Positions 51,765 through 64,000 of a DNA stretch of 64,000 nt are shown here, piece by piece; position 1 is the stretch's first letter, and each line of letters opens with the position of its first letter. The stretch is from NCBI GenBank assembly GCA_001931905.2, contig MSJI02000664.1:62001-126000 (forward strand). Direction: 5' to 3'. A model generated the notes under the pieces. It had not been told where the DNA came from. It saw only the letters and a list, made by a program, of their open reading frames with translations, and ran no database searches. The position numbers and the translations under genes are program-made. Origin of the DNA: Cladosporium sp. IMV 00045 (Eukaryota > Ascomycota > Dothideomycetes > Cladosporiales > Cladosporiaceae).

Positions 51765-52206
51765 GTTTAAAAACATGGGTGGTGATGTTTTCTGCGGTAT
51801 TTGCTTGCTTTCGCTTTTGCTGGGTGTAACATGCTCTCGTCACCGGGATGGTACGAGGGGCAATGACAGATGTTTAGCGTGGAGTTTGGGCGTGATTCTG
51901 GGACTCGATTCGTGAGTCTTAGTTGGCTTCGTAGCTGTGTACTAGTACCAAGAGATTGGTTTATTTCTGCATTCGCTGATCCCCTTTTAAGACTGCGTGA
52001 AGTCAAACGTCCAAAGCGGTCGTTCTCACTCAAATGTTGGTCTGCAGTGAGCTAAGTCTTCGTATGCAATTTACGGCCGGGTAGACATCTTGTTAGACTC
52101 GCAAACCTTAAGCTCTCCACAATTTGCAATGAGATGCAGGACAAGATGCGGGACACTCAGCAGGCATGTGTCAAGCGCCATCGGAAGAAAACGCTCAAAG
52201 CATCAC
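51765..52206. other. Intergenic region between convergent genes
   Basis: 442 bp between the 3' ends of POLD4 and DCS1; nothing recognised. Confidence 0.4.
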
Positions 52207-53236
52207 TCAAGTAGACACATCAGGCTCCTTCCCCTGCTTCAGCGGCAGGAAGATCTTAGTCCACAACTCACTGGCCTCACCGACAGTATAAGAAAGCTCG
52301 ACATCCGCCATGCTCGCATCGTCGCCACCAGCCATAGTTTCCAACTGCGAGATTACATTGTCCAAAGCAATCGCCTTCCCGACCGCCTGCGTGGCGGAAG
52401 GGTCGAGGTTGACGTGCACGACGTGAATGTGGAAGTGGTAGTACGTTGGTTGATCTGGAGCAATTCCTGTTAGCAAATTCAAGTCAGGGGTTTGGAATGA
52501 GCATACAGTGAATGTAAAACTTGAGCATATCGTTCTCCACGCCTTCATATAACCCCTCAACAGCCTTCGTAAGCGTGGCGCGCAAGTGTCGGAGCCAAGC
52601 GACGTCTCTCTTCTTGAGATCTCGCACGCTCCAGATATCGCGCCTTTCGACCAAAGCGAGCAAGTGCAGGCCACCGATCGTCGTCCGGTCCCAGTTCAGG
52701 TCGGGCAGTAGTAAGAAATCGTCCTTGGCGTCAGCCTCTTTGGAGCGGTAGAGCACGTTTTCCTGCTCTTTCCGCCCCTCGAGGATGTTGAAGACCCAAT
52801 TCAGCTTCCCCTCTGCGCGGTACTGCTGCATGTAGGGGCGGATGTGCTTGGTGTAGATTTCGGGTGTCTCGAGGACGACGCGCGATTGTTGGAACGAGTA
52901 CTTCCTGATGTGGCTGTCTTTGCAGGGGTAAATCAAGTTGATCTTCAAGTCGGGCGGAGTGGGTTGATCGAGAGTTCCGTCCGGGAGCGAGTTGGCCATG
53001 TACCAGTGGTAAATGTCGTTGGCGCCCAGGTTGTTGACGTGTGTGATGAGTCGGGAGAAGGATGAAAGGTAGGATTCATCGTTGCTGAACGCTGATCTTT
53101 CGGCGAGCAATAGAGCTGGTTCGCCACCAATTGTGCCTTGGAGAACGGCTCGTCGGCCGCCTTGGTCTTGGTTGAGTAGTTTTTGGAATTTGAAGCGTGT
53201 GATCAAGGCGTTTGCTGAGGCACTGTCGTCGCCCAT
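52207..53236 (-). CDS. DCS1: Scavenger mRNA-decapping enzyme (DcpS/Dcs1)
   Basis: Two exons (53236-52507 and 52454-52207; 52-nt intron) give 325 residues. DcpS hydrolyses the m7G cap left after 3'-5' mRNA decay. The C-terminal HIT motif is formed across the splice: YQPTYYHFHIHVVHV, with His250, His252 and His254. The N-terminal swapped domain includes NDIYHWYMANSLPDG, and the central part has WVFNILEGRKEQENVLYRSK and LLPDLNWDRTTIGGLHLLAL, all typical. It is divergent from KEI1, 395 bp away. Confidence 0.93.
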
Positions 53237-53631
53237 TGTGGATGATTCTAAGCACGGCGATCGAATGATCTATTTCTAGCGAGACTGTAAAGCGAATGCA
53301 GACTGTTCAATTTCTTGTATATCAAAGTATAGTCAGAAGTGTCGTAGCTCGTTTCATCACACTTTCAAGTGATGTTTCGGATGGCGGCCATACCCGTGCC
53401 GGCCTGTGAAGTGAAATCACCTTTCACAGACAAGCGCGCAGCAGCGCCTGCCTGCCGCCCGCTGCCGGGTCCAAGGCATTCTTGCTTGCATCTCTCCCTT
53501 CACGACCAGGCTGCTCTGAACACTTCTCGGGAGCCACCATATATAACACCTCCCTGACCGGACTACCACTACGACGTACGAGACATCTCTGGCTATCTCT
53601 CAGTACACTAGCGACTGCGCGACTGCCCACC
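53237..53631. promoter_or_regulatory. Divergent intergenic region of DCS1 and KEI1
   Basis: 395 bp between start codons; a TATATAA-like element lies at 53539-53545, upstream of KEI1. Its use is not known. Confidence 0.35.
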
Positions 53632-54665
53632 ATGGCACTCCCCTCGCTCTTCCGCGTCCCTAAACCAAAGGTAAGACTTCCCAGTCGCAAAGCCATGCGC
53701 ACACATGTACTGACAACAACCCACCACAGTCCGTCCTAGGCTTCATTTCCCTCCGGTCCGCCACGGAGCTCATCTTCCTCACCCTCCTCTTCAACAAAAT
53801 CACCGGCCTCTACGGCATCCTCGCCATCTTCACCGGCTATGACCTCAACGCGCTCCAGCTCAGCCACTACATCTACTCCCTGATCGTCCTCGGCCTGATC
53901 ACATGGCTCTTCTCGGCCATCCGCCAGCCGGAGCAGCCGCTCAAAGTCGTCGGCCTCGCCTTCATCCTCATCATCGACTCCATCGTCAATGCCATGTACA
54001 CCAGCCTGTTCGGCGCGAGCTGGTTCATCGTCCTGGCGCAACACCTGGCCGACGGCGAAGTGAAAGACACCGCCCCCGGCGCCGGCACCATCGACGACAC
54101 CGCCGGCTTCACCAGCCCCGAGCAGAACGTCTCCAAAGTCGAAGTCGTCGCGACGCCCGCCGAAGGCGCCATCCCGGGGCAGGTGGCCACCGCGTACCCG
54201 CAGGAAGGCATGACGCTCGGCAGCGCGGTGTTCGAGTCCGGCTCCCTGGCATCGCTCACCGTCATCTGCACCCTCTGGATCATCCGCATCTACTTCTGCC
54301 TGGTGGTGCTGTCGTACGCGCGCGGGGTGGTGCGATCGTACGTCCTGACGACCTCCAGCGGATACACGCACAGCGACGACCCGACGATGGCGGAGAACCC
54401 GTTCCGCGAGGGCAGGGAAGAGGGCGAGGGATGGAAGGGCAAGGCCGGCCGTGCGATGCTGCAGTTCCCCACCAAGAAGTACTGGCTGGGCCGGGACGAG
54501 AGCGAGGGCGAGAACGAGTGGGTGCGCTCCACGAGCGGTCGCTTCAACGGCAGGAAGGACTTGCGCATCAAAGTCCCGGAGCCGGGTGTGGGTGAGAGGG
54601 AGAGGAGGGCGAGGAGCGGGACTGGCCCGCCTCTCCCTGGGAAGAATGTCAAGGCTCCTCAGTGA
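53632..54665 (+). CDS. KEI1: Inositolphosphorylceramide synthase subunit Kei1
   Basis: Two exons (53632-53670 and 53730-54665; 59-nt intron) give 324 residues. Kei1 is the regulatory subunit of inositolphosphorylceramide synthase in the Golgi, partner of Aur1. The N-terminus has SVLGFISLRSATELIFLTLL (formed across the splice) and four predicted membrane segments, including LSHYIYSLIVLGLITWLFSA, LAFILIIDSIVNAMYTSLFG and a final LTVICTLWIIRIYFCLVVLS. The long lumenal loop between segments 3 and 4 is rich in small and acidic residues. The cytosolic tail has a conserved NPFREGREEGEGWKGKAGRA segment. Confidence 0.9.
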
Positions 54666-56167
<1,502 letters not shown>

Positions 56168-56615
56168 GACGTCTGCAGGTGTGTGTGTCGCAAGGGATGT
56201 GCGCAGGATAGTGAAACGTCGAAAAGTGAAGAAGGCGAGGCTTTGTCTATATCTTTGTGGTTAGAATGAAGAAAGGGCGGTGGTGAATGCACAGTGTTGT
56301 ATAATTGGTGTTTCCCGTGGATAGCAGCGGGGATACGGTCAGCCCATATAAGTTAAGGAGTCTCCAGGGCGGCCGAGCCACAACGTCTCTCTGTCTCGCG
56401 TCGGTCTCTCTGTGTCGGTCTCTCTCGTCTGGGGCCATGCGGGCGGGCTGTGCAGGGCGGGCCCGTTAGACCTGGCGCCAGTGGATAGATCCGTGAGCTT
56501 ATTTGACTGGCGGGCCCAGATTTTACAATTTCACTTCTCCCCCAAGTTACTTTCTGCGTTTGGTGTAGTTTAGCGACTTGACATTTTTCTTTCTATCTCG
56601 CCATCAACAATAATC
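56168..56615. promoter_or_regulatory. Divergent intergenic region of YPT6 and NOP53
   Basis: 448 bp between start codons; contains CT-rich tracts (about 56380-56430) of the kind common in fungal promoters. Confidence 0.35.
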
Positions 56616-57911
56616 ATGGCGGAACCGACCAAGACCGCCCCGGCGACTCACAAGCAGCCTTCGAGGAAAGGCAAGAAGGCGTGGCGCAAGAACGTCGACG
56701 TCGACGAACTCCAGCAAGGCCTTCAGAATGCGAGAGAAGAAGTGATCCTCGGTGGTATCATTTCCGAGCAGCCCGCGAGCGATCTTTTCTCCATCGACGT
56801 CGCTGGCGACGAGGATGTCGGACGCAAGCAGAAGAGCAAAAAGCAGCTGAAAGCCGACGAGATCGTCGCCCAGCGCTCGGCTGTGCCTGGACTGGAGCCG
56901 CGGAAGAGGAAAGCCACTGGACCTGTTGTCGGCGAGAGCAGCGGCAAGAAGACGAAGGACAGCAAATACATCTCAAATTACGAGTTGAAGAAGCTCAGGA
57001 AGGCCGCCGACACGACCGGTGGGGTTGTCGTTGAAGAATCCGCCGCTCACGACCCTTGGGGTGCACCTACTCCGTACAAGCACGCAGACCTTGATTTCCT
57101 GGAAGAGAAGAAGCCCAAGGTCGCGCCCAAGACCCTCCGCCAAGCACCTGTCTCTCTGGCCGCTAATGGAAGACCCGTCCCAGCCGTTCGCAAGCCCGAG
57201 GGCGGCAAGTCCTACAACCCTCTGGTCGGCGAATGGACCGAGCTTCTGGAGCGTGAGGGAGCAGAAGCTGTTGCGAAAGAGCAGGCTCGTCTGCTCGCTG
57301 AAGCCGAGGCAGCGGCTAAGGAAGAGCGTTTGGAACTCGAGAGGCAGAAAGTTGAATCAGCTGAGCGCGAGGAGGTTGCGACGGACTACGAGAGTGAATG
57401 GGAGGGCATTCAGAGCGAGGCCGAGGAACAAAACTACAGCACCAAGCAAAAGAGGAGAAAAACTCCCGCCGAGCGCAACAAGATCAAGGCACGCAAGGAG
57501 CGCGAGCAACGAGAGAAGTGGGAGCAAAAGCAGAAAGAGAGAGCAGAGCAAGAAGCGCGAATCAAGGAGATCGCCGCAGAGATGTCAGCCAAGGACCGCG
57601 GGAAGAAGAACTTAGCCTTGAAGCCGGTGGAGGCGCACTCATCGGACGACTCGGACGACGGTGTCGAGAGACTCAAGCCCCGACGATTCGGCAAGACTCA
57701 GATGCCCTCCGCGCCGCTTGAAGTGCAATTGCCTGACGAGCTTGAGGACTCGCTGCGCAGGCTCAAACCGCAGGGTAACTTGCTCACAGACCGGTATAGG
57801 AACATGTTGTTGAACGGCAAGGTCGAGGTCCGCAACCGTCTGGGCCAGCAGAAGAAGCCGAAGGTGGAGCGTAAGGAGAAGTGGAGTTACAAGGATTGGA
57901 AGCTCAAATAG
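56616..57911 (+). CDS. NOP53: Ribosome biogenesis protein Nop53
   Basis: Single exon, 431 residues. Nop53 is a nucleolar 60S assembly factor that recruits the exosome helicase Mtr4 to process 7S pre-rRNA. The N-terminus has SRKGKKAWRKNVDVDELQQG, a family hallmark. An AIM-like exosome-recruiting segment is plausible near ASDLFSIDVAGD (LFxxD-type). The C-terminal part includes SYNPLVGEWTELLEREGAEA, a long charged coiled coil (about residues 220-330) and the conserved end LRRLKPQGNLLTDRYRNMLL. It is the third ribosome-biogenesis gene in the window with POP5 and ESF1. Confidence 0.92.
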   Translation: MAEPTKTAPATHKQPSRKGKKAWRKNVDVDELQQGLQNAREEVILGGIISEQPASDLFSIDVAGDEDVGRKQKSKKQLKADEIVAQRSAVPGLEPRKRKATGPVVGESSGKKTKDSKYISNYELKKLRKAADTTGGVVVEESAAHDPWGAPTPYKHADLDFLEEKKPKVAPKTLRQAPVSLAANGRPVPAVRKPEGGKSYNPLVGEWTELLEREGAEAVAKEQARLLAEAEAAAKEERLELERQKVESAEREEVATDYESEWEGIQSEAEEQNYSTKQKRRKTPAERNKIKARKEREQREKWEQKQKERAEQEARIKEIAAEMSAKDRGKKNLALKPVEAHSSDDSDDGVERLKPRRFGKTQMPSAPLEVQLPDELEDSLRRLKPQGNLLTDRYRNMLLNGKVEVRNRLGQQKKPKVERKEKWSYKDWKLK

Positions 57912-58233
57912 ATCTAGAATTGCACGGTTTCGTCCTGCTCGTGCTGTAATAAAAAAGCGGGTGCATTTGCATTGCATACCCTTCCTTTTGGTCGCGAATA
58001 TTCCCCCAGCCCATTGAGCATTCACCATATCCCAACATGAAGCCTTGAAGTCCCCAACGACAAACACCCCAAGGGGTTGATTGTAGTGAGGAAACACATG
58101 ATTCACTCATCACATCTCATTCATCACATATGCGCCCTCTCCCCTCCCACCTCCCCCTACCATCCAAGAGCATCGCCACCCGCCCGACCGTACCCCCCAA
58201 CCTTCGTCGTCCACCGCAAGACCGACCACATCT
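57912..58233. other. Intergenic region between convergent genes
   Basis: 322 bp between the 3' ends of NOP53 and the DUF866 gene; nothing recognised. Confidence 0.4.
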
Positions 58234-59126
58234 CTAAGCCCGACGAACCTCCCAAGTAATCTCCTTAACACTAACCTCCTCGCCCGCCTTCTCGTCGTAA
58301 TCAAACCACTCGCCCTCCGTCAAATCGATACCGGTGAACGTTGTGCCTGACTCAATACCAGTGGCTTTGAAATCGCCCTGTGAGAGGAGAAGGAAGAATG
58401 TCAGTGTCAGTTTGCTCGTCTTTTGGACATTCACCGGACCAGGGACAAGAGAATACTTGACCGGGGGCTCTAGTTCTCTGCAACACAAAATGTAAAAAGA
58501 ATGTGAGGAACGCACCTCAGCTTTAAACTCAACAAACTCCAACCCGCGGCAGTCGATGGTCAGGATGTTCTGCAGTTTCGGCGTGTCTTGCTGCGGGTAG
58601 GCTTTGGGCGCTTCGAGGATGTTGGCTGTGTGTTGTCTCTGTTTGTTGCATTGTTCTGGATTAGCACTTTCTTCTCTCCTCGGATTCGTGACTTTCTTGT
58701 TTGGTTGTGTTGGTTCAGGATGATGAGGACTAGTGACATGATATGCAAACCCACCTTGCAGTTCTGGCATTTCCACACAAAGTTCGCTTCGCCGCGACTT
58801 CCTTGCTGCTCGTTCATTTCCTGCAGGAAGAAACGTGTTGTTAGTGAATTACATTCCTAGAGTCGGAGGGCATGGAAAAGTGCGGTTGCTGTGATCGTAC
58901 ATGACGGTTCAAAGTCACCCAGTTGGGGTGCACCTCGCGGCAGGAAGTGCATTGGACTTTGAAGGTGTAGTGGAAGGGTGCCTCTTCGATGTCTTCGGGT
59001 TGGAGGTCGGTGACACTTGCGAGATGTTAGTGAGGTGTTTCTGTTTGAAATGCCTGGTGGGAAAGGCGGTTCTGTTTCGATTGTTGATTACCCTTCGAGT
59101 TCGGCTTTGAGTGCGAGCGCGAGCAT
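58234..59126 (-). CDS. DUF866/UPF0587 zinc-binding protein (CZIB/C1orf123 homologue)
   Basis: Five exons on the minus strand (59126-59092, 59015-58901, 58820-58755, 58638-58516 and 58377-58234) give 160 residues, the usual family length, with consistent phases at all four introns (76, 80, 116 and 138 nt). Two CxxC pairs bind zinc: VQCTSCREVHPNWVTLNRH and FVWKCQNCKRQHTANI. The family signature also includes LTIDCRGLEFVEF and WFDYDEKAGEEVSVKEITWE. The cellular role is not well defined. It is the most intron-rich gene here. Confidence 0.9.
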
Positions 59127-59530
59127 GATGGTAGGTAGATGTTTGATTTGATCGTTTTCTTTTTTTGGTGTATCTACTGGTTTATTGGTACGTATGATTG
59201 AAGTCTTGAAGCTCTCTGTGCAATGACGCTGGCGCAAAAGCTTCGCCCTCTTCACTTGTGACGACCTCGACGCGGGCGACTTCGTAGCTTCAATTTCAAT
59301 CCTTAACTTCGCTTCGTCTTCACATTCGTTTCACACAAACGGTAACCTTGTGAGGGCCAAATTGGAGCAACGTCACGCGACATGTTGCAGCCTAAACTAG
59401 AAACCAATGTCGACGCGCGAAGAGAGGCGCATATACAATTCGTCAAGCTGAAACTCTCCAACACTTGAGCGCTCCGACAGCCACAATCCCCCTTCAAACC
59501 ACCACCACCCCTTGCGATTCAAGACCAAAA
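59127..59530. promoter_or_regulatory. Divergent intergenic region
   Basis: 404 bp between the DUF866 gene and the next plus-strand gene; no motif assigned. Confidence 0.35.
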
Positions 59531-60688
59531 ATGCCCCCAAGAACAATCCCCTGGCTCTCCGAGCCAAAAACCAAACCCACCACCTCACCCCTCCCACCCA
59601 AGCGCAAACGCTCCATATCCCCAACCCTCCCCTCCTCCCCAGAAGAAGAACAAAACCTCTTCGACTCAGACCTCAATCCCCTCAACCCCTCCACGCCTCC
59701 CCGCCGCACCAAACCCCTCCTCTCCAACCAGACGCGCTCGCCCTCCACCTCCCCACCACCCCAACCACCAAGCGTCGAGTACATGCGCGAAGGCTACAGT
59801 CTCGACGACGCCTGGATGATGGTGGAAGACGAATTCCTAGCGACAGCGCAGCTGTACACGCAACACCTGCACCACGCGGCGTACGCGGAGCAGAAGCGGC
59901 GGGCGCAGGCGCGGGGGGAGAGGGTGTTGAGGACGATGGAGAGGCATACGGATGGGAGGACGAGGAGGGATGGGATGGCTGTTGAGAGGGAGGAGAGGGA
60001 GAGGGGGATTAGGAAGGCGGTTGACGAGGAGGAAGATGAGGAAGGGAAGCTGACGGATCCTTTGCTGGGTGCGCTCATGAACGATCCGAGGAGGATGGGG
60101 AGGGCGCTGGAAGGTGTGGGGAAGGTGAAGTCGGAGAGTAGAGCTGCGAAGGGGTTTTTGAGGAGTCCAGAGAAGGCGAAGAGGACTTTTGGGTTGGGTG
60201 AGAGGGGTGGTGGGGAGGAGATGGATAAGGATAAGGATGAGGATGAGGAGGATGCGGAGAGCGACGACCTTGATGGACCTGTTCGGAACTCGAAGATGCA
60301 GAGACCTTCTTCCAGCAAGAGCATGAAGCCAAGCACGGGCAAGGTGGACTCGAACCAGAAGACTGATCTCTTCAAGAAATTCGCCGCCGCAGACGGAGAG
60401 GAGATATATCGTCCTGCGGTAAGGACAAATGGAGTAAGTAGGAAAAGAACCAATCACTTGGATGATCGCAAGCACCGCCACACAGCCGACACAAACGGCT
60501 CGAGCAGTAGACCCAGCAAATCCGCCATCACATCTTACGATGACGATTTCGAAGAAATTCCAAAGCCTCCAGTTAGAGAGATGACCTCGGACTACCTGGC
60601 AAAACGCAGACAACGGAAAGAAGAAGAGGAGAAAGCACGTAAAGCGAAAGAAAAGAAAGCCGTCGAAATCCCGACGTTCTTGTTCTGA
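59531..60688 (+). CDS. Charged, probably nuclear protein of unknown function
   Basis: Single exon, 385 residues from the ATG at 59531; the frame opens upstream only at a TTG. The N-terminus is Pro/Ser-rich with PPKRKRSISP. A short conserved-looking helix follows (VEYMREGYSLDDAWMMVEDE, then FLATAQLYTQHLHHAAYAEQ). Then come acidic stretches (DEEEDEEGKLTDPLLGALMN) and a basic coiled-coil end (YLAKRRQRKEEEEKARKAKE) closing with VEIPTFLF. The helical block looks like the conserved core of an uncharacterised fungal family. No enzymatic motif is visible. It ends 153 bp from a convergent dehydrogenase. Confidence 0.68.
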   Translation: MPPRTIPWLSEPKTKPTTSPLPPKRKRSISPTLPSSPEEEQNLFDSDLNPLNPSTPPRRTKPLLSNQTRSPSTSPPPQPPSVEYMREGYSLDDAWMMVEDEFLATAQLYTQHLHHAAYAEQKRRAQARGERVLRTMERHTDGRTRRDGMAVEREERERGIRKAVDEEEDEEGKLTDPLLGALMNDPRRMGRALEGVGKVKSESRAAKGFLRSPEKAKRTFGLGERGGGEEMDKDKDEDEEDAESDDLDGPVRNSKMQRPSSSKSMKPSTGKVDSNQKTDLFKKFAAADGEEIYRPAVRTNGVSRKRTNHLDDRKHRHTADTNGSSSRPSKSAITSYDDDFEEIPKPPVREMTSDYLAKRRQRKEEEEKARKAKEKKAVEIPTFLF

Positions 60689-60841
60689 TCGGAGAAGGAC
60701 GAAACTATTGACTGTAACTAGTCTTGCTTCACTAAAGATACCCCATGATGACCCCAATAAATTTCAGCAACAACGAGTCTTGACCTCCACAAACCCAACA
60801 ACAACATCTCCACCCCATAGGAAATTTGACTAACCACACAC

Positions 60842-61755
60842 TCACCACTTCTCCAACATCGGCCTAACATCAATCTCATTCGACCAACACCTCCTACTCT
60901 GCACATGCAACCCCCAATACGTCTCCGCAATATCGTCCGCGGCAATCTTGCCCTCGGACGGCAAATCCTTCAACCAATCCTTGGTCCTCGGAATATCAAT
61001 GACCCCATCAATCACCGCATGAGCGACGTGCACACCGCGCGGTCCGAACTCCTTCGCGATCGAGGCGCTGAGAGCTCGCAGCGCGAATTTGCCGGATGCG
61101 AAAGAGGACATTTGCGCGTTCGCTTTGACGCTGGCGGTCGCGCCGGTGAAGATCAGGGTGGGCGGGTGGGGAGCGGTGTTGGAGGGGGAGGCGTTGTCGG
61201 TGGTTGAGGAGGCGGTTTGGAGGAGGAGGGGCAGGGCGGCTTGGGAGAAGATCAGTGCGCCTTTGCTGGGTGTGTGTTAGTGATATGGTCGATTGGTTGG
61301 GTGTTGTTGATGAATGGGTAGATGATCAAAGGGGACGTCTGCAGAAGAAGAAGAAGAGATGCGAATCTCAACAGGAATAAACCAGAATCAAGAAGAACAT
61401 ACCAACTAACGTCCCAACTCGCCTCAAACTCCTTCACGCTAAGATCCAGCAGCGGCTTCCTAGCAAACGGGCCGCTCGCATTGAAAATCGCCGCCGCACA
61501 CCCCAAGTCACTCCCAGCTCCAAACTCGCCCTTGATGCTCTCAAAAGTCTTCTTGACGCTCTCCTCGCTGCTCACATCAGTACTGAAACCCACAGCCTTG
61601 CCGCCGGAGGAATTGATTTCCCTGACGAGAGAGTCGTAGTTTTCGGGTGAGCGAGCGAGCAAAGCGACGGGGTAGGAGCGGGCGAAGCGGCGGGCGACGG
61701 AGGCGCCGGTGCCGGGGCCTACGCCTGCTATGATGGCGATGGGGGTGGGGGGCAT
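60842..61755 (-). CDS. SDR-family protein with catalytic Tyr replaced by Phe
   Basis: Two exons (61755-61403 and 61265-60842; 137-nt intron) give 258 residues. The nucleotide-binding motif is GVGPGTGASVARRFA near the N-terminus. In place of the SDR YxxxK motif there is F173-A-S-G-K177, followed by FALRALSASIAKEFGPRGVH. A related bacterial and fungal SDR subgroup also has F/SxxxK here and ends with HVAHAVIDG-type sequence. Activity may be altered or the protein may be non-enzymatic. An alternative acceptor 3' of a TTCTGCAG inside the intron would change the protein. Confidence 0.82.
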
Positions 61756-62497
61756 TGTTGTTTTGTGTTGTGGCTTGGGTGGGAGATGGGTGGGATGGAA
61801 GATTGAGAGATAGAATCGAGGGGTTGAGGATTGAGAAATGGGAGTCGAGGAACAGGTCTGAGGAAGGTGAGGTTCAGAAAGGTAGATATAAGATTGATTA
61901 CAATTGGAGATGGAGCGGCTTAACAATCCAGAATAGCTATTCGGAGCTCCGTGGATGTAGGAGACGAAGTATGGCGTCAGATCAACAAAAGCTACCGAGA
62001 TCATAGTCTTCAGGTTGAGCGATTCTCAGAAAGAAACAGAACAGAATGTACCCATTCTACTGATAATCTGAGAGTGGCACACCAAGAAGACGTCCGGCTC
62101 TTTTTGAGAAATCATTCGGTTTGATGATGAGATCAGTAATCCTGTTCGTGGAGAAAGTGGGGTCGAGTGTTTTGGGATGAGCATCACGACATCGAGAAGT
62201 TCGGTACGTTTGTTTCTCACGATGGGACGGCCGAGGATTTGATTACGTGTACTATGTAGGCATCGACAAAAAGATCCACCCTCCTAGGCGAATTGTGCTT
62301 GTCAGCATCACCTCTTTCTTTGCTTTTCCTTGGGAAAACAGGATATCGAGACGGCAAGTGGCTTTTTGAGAATCATGGGTATTTAATGTATATAGTTTCT
62401 GGCAGCGTTTTCTTCGTCTGCATCCCTCCTATCGCAAGCTATGCTACTCTCATGAACGACATGCACCTCAAATGCCTCACCTTCACGGCGATCTCTC
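61756..62497. other. Intergenic region, nothing recognised
   Basis: About 740 bp between the SDR gene start and the ULA1 stop; both genes are on the minus strand, so it holds the SDR promoter. No conserved frame seen. Confidence 0.4.
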
Positions 62498-64000
62498 TCA
62501 AATCCTCAACACGCTAGTCCTGCTCGCGACCCCATCAAACAGACAGCAGTTGTCGACAGGAATGTACTGCGCAGTCAAAACCTTGATAATCTCCTGTGCG
62601 ATCATGCCACCCGCCAGAGACGCGATGTTGTGCAGCTCCTTGCCACCAGCTCTCGTCATCTCAACGCAAATCTTCTCGACTTCCTCCTTGAGTTCCGAGT
62701 ACTCCGGGTCTTCGATGCGAGTCCCCGCTTCCGTGATGAGGTTGTCGACGATCTTGTGCGCGATGCCTGTCAACTTCGTAGCATGAGCTTCGTAGTCTTC
62801 TCCTGCCTCTCCAGGGCTGATGAGTGAAGACACGCCGTCGGTGTGTGTGGTCGGTGTTGAGTGGGTGGCTACGAAGTCATCAAATGCGAGGAATGCGATG
62901 TGCAAACCGAGCAGACTTTCGGGATTGGTGAGTTGATTTGCCATAGCCTTCGCGCGGTCGCCGAATGCCACGTCTGCGCGTGGGAGGACGACTTGCAAGG
63001 GTCGGCCGCGCACGAGATGAATGTGTGCGGCGCCCTTGCAGAAATTCTCGACTTCTTTTGGATCGATTGATGGTTCCAGATGACCAATGTCCTTCTCCAG
63101 CTGTCGGACGATTGTGACGACTTCTTCACAGTCTCGACGCGCCTTTTCTTTGTAAATCTTTTGCAGGCTGATGTAGTCGTTGGAATGAGCTTTCATGTCA
63201 GGGAGTCCTCCTGGTAGCGGTAGGACACCGTGCTTTGTGTAGAATTCATGAACGGCTCGAGTGATGAACCAGAATGAAGCCGAAGTTGGTGTGAGCTGTT
63301 GCGACTCGGATGATGCCATGATATCGCGAACAGAAGATGGAGGTTTTGGCGGGTTGAGCGACTTCAGCACAGCGGCATAGGCCTCTTCGAAGTTCTCTTC
63401 GTCTCCGCCGTCAGCGCGGATCATATTTCTGACTGCTGACTTCTCCTTGTATGAATCTGGAAGCTTGCCATCGTTCTCCTGACTCCACTTCTTGACGTAA
63501 TGCAGCAGAAGACAGACGTATGGGATGTGACCCTTTTCGTGCGCGCTCATACTTTCTATGCCGTTGGTTTTGTCGACCGAGAATTGCACAAGCTCAGGCC
63601 ATGGCTGGAGCACGCGAAGATCATCCAGGGCTGTTGCATCGGGATGTGTGTCGACGATGGGAAATGCCGGGGGAAGTTGAACCGAGAAGTGGGCATAGTA
63701 TCCGACGGAGTGGAGGTAGAAGAGAGGGATGTTTAGTGCGGCGGAGTGCTTCTGGATCAAGGAGAGGTTGTTTGGATCGATTGGCGCGGCCACGAGTATG
63801 AGAGTGTAAGGCTTGAGCACTTTGTCCTTTCCAAGGAATGTTTCAAGAGGCTGTCAAAGAGTCAGCTTGGCCTGATGAGGTGGTGGCGATTAGACAACAA
63901 TACCTCTTTGATGGCAGTGCCTTTCACATCCGGGTTCAACTCCTGCAGCAGACGAACAGTCTCTTCAGCACGGAACTTGCCCACGCTCTCGTCTTGGAGG
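62498..64000 (-). CDS. ULA1: NEDD8-activating enzyme E1 regulatory subunit (Ula1/APPBP1), 5' end beyond window
   Basis: Two exons are visible (>64000-63904 and 63850-62498; 53-nt intron); the N-terminal part lies outside the window. Ula1 pairs with Uba3 to adenylate NEDD8/Rub1, which then modifies cullins of SCF-type ligases. The visible protein starts in the Rossmann-like region (LQDESVGKFRAEETVRLLQE, then LNPDVKGTAIKE), continues with PYTLILVAAPID and IPLFYLHSVGYYAHF, and ends with the conserved ELHNIASLAGGMIAQEIIKV plus YIPVDNCCLFDGV. The link to cullin ligases connects it with the F-box protein at 3.5 kb. Confidence 0.92.

Overview
This is a gene-dense nuclear segment from a filamentous ascomycete (Pezizomycotina). 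The gene content and the dense short introns would fit a dothideomycete, but the class is an inference. Supporting signs are canonical GT..AG introns of about 50-140 nt in most genes, an XlnR-type xylanolytic regulator, fungus-specific Zn2Cys6 and F-box/2EXR proteins, and the ascomycete factors Kei1, Alg3, Urk1 and Clr2. I placed splice sites by joining reading frames across GT..AG introns and checking codon phase. Starts were moved to the first credible ATG where the open frame began at GTG or TTG.

Layout. 1-5.2 kb: 3' part of a fungal transcription factor, a membrane protein, an F-box protein. 5.8-8.9 kb: POP5 and ESF1, head to head. 9.0-13.3 kb: a low-complexity protein, a histone-fold protein, and a Clr2-like silencing protein divergent from the latter. 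13.8-18.2 kb: a hypothetical protein, a GILT-like membrane protein, an unknown protein, and the first RING/IBR protein. 18.4-21.7 kb: URK1 and a GID8-like gene head to head. Each has one ~190-nt intron that carries a C/D-box snoRNA candidate. 22.2-28 kb: a 2EXR-like protein, a tautomerase, an R-SNARE, and a 52-residue three-exon gene. 28-36.4 kb: a YVC1/TRP-like channel, EIF1AD, ALG3, SEN34. 36.6-47 kb: a truncated RING-like paralogue, a 4.6-kb gene-free stretch, xlnR, and a third RING/IBR paralogue. 47.6-64 kb: a short assembly gap, two short-chain dehydrogenases, a ketopantoate reductase, an intron-containing tRNA-Gly, POLD4, DCS1, KEI1, YPT6, NOP53, a DUF866 protein, an unknown nuclear-type protein, and ULA1 running off the right edge.

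Most genes are housekeeping, and many sit as divergent pairs 300-600 bp apart. There is no biosynthetic cluster, phage or transposon. The most notable signals are: (1) two intronic C/D snoRNA candidates with long complementarity to LSU rRNA; (2) three dispersed RING-type paralogues that keep an intron at the same site and phase; (3) one reading frame at 9.0-10.4 kb broken only by two TAG codons, spanning what look like two genes; (4) the long empty upstream region of xlnR.
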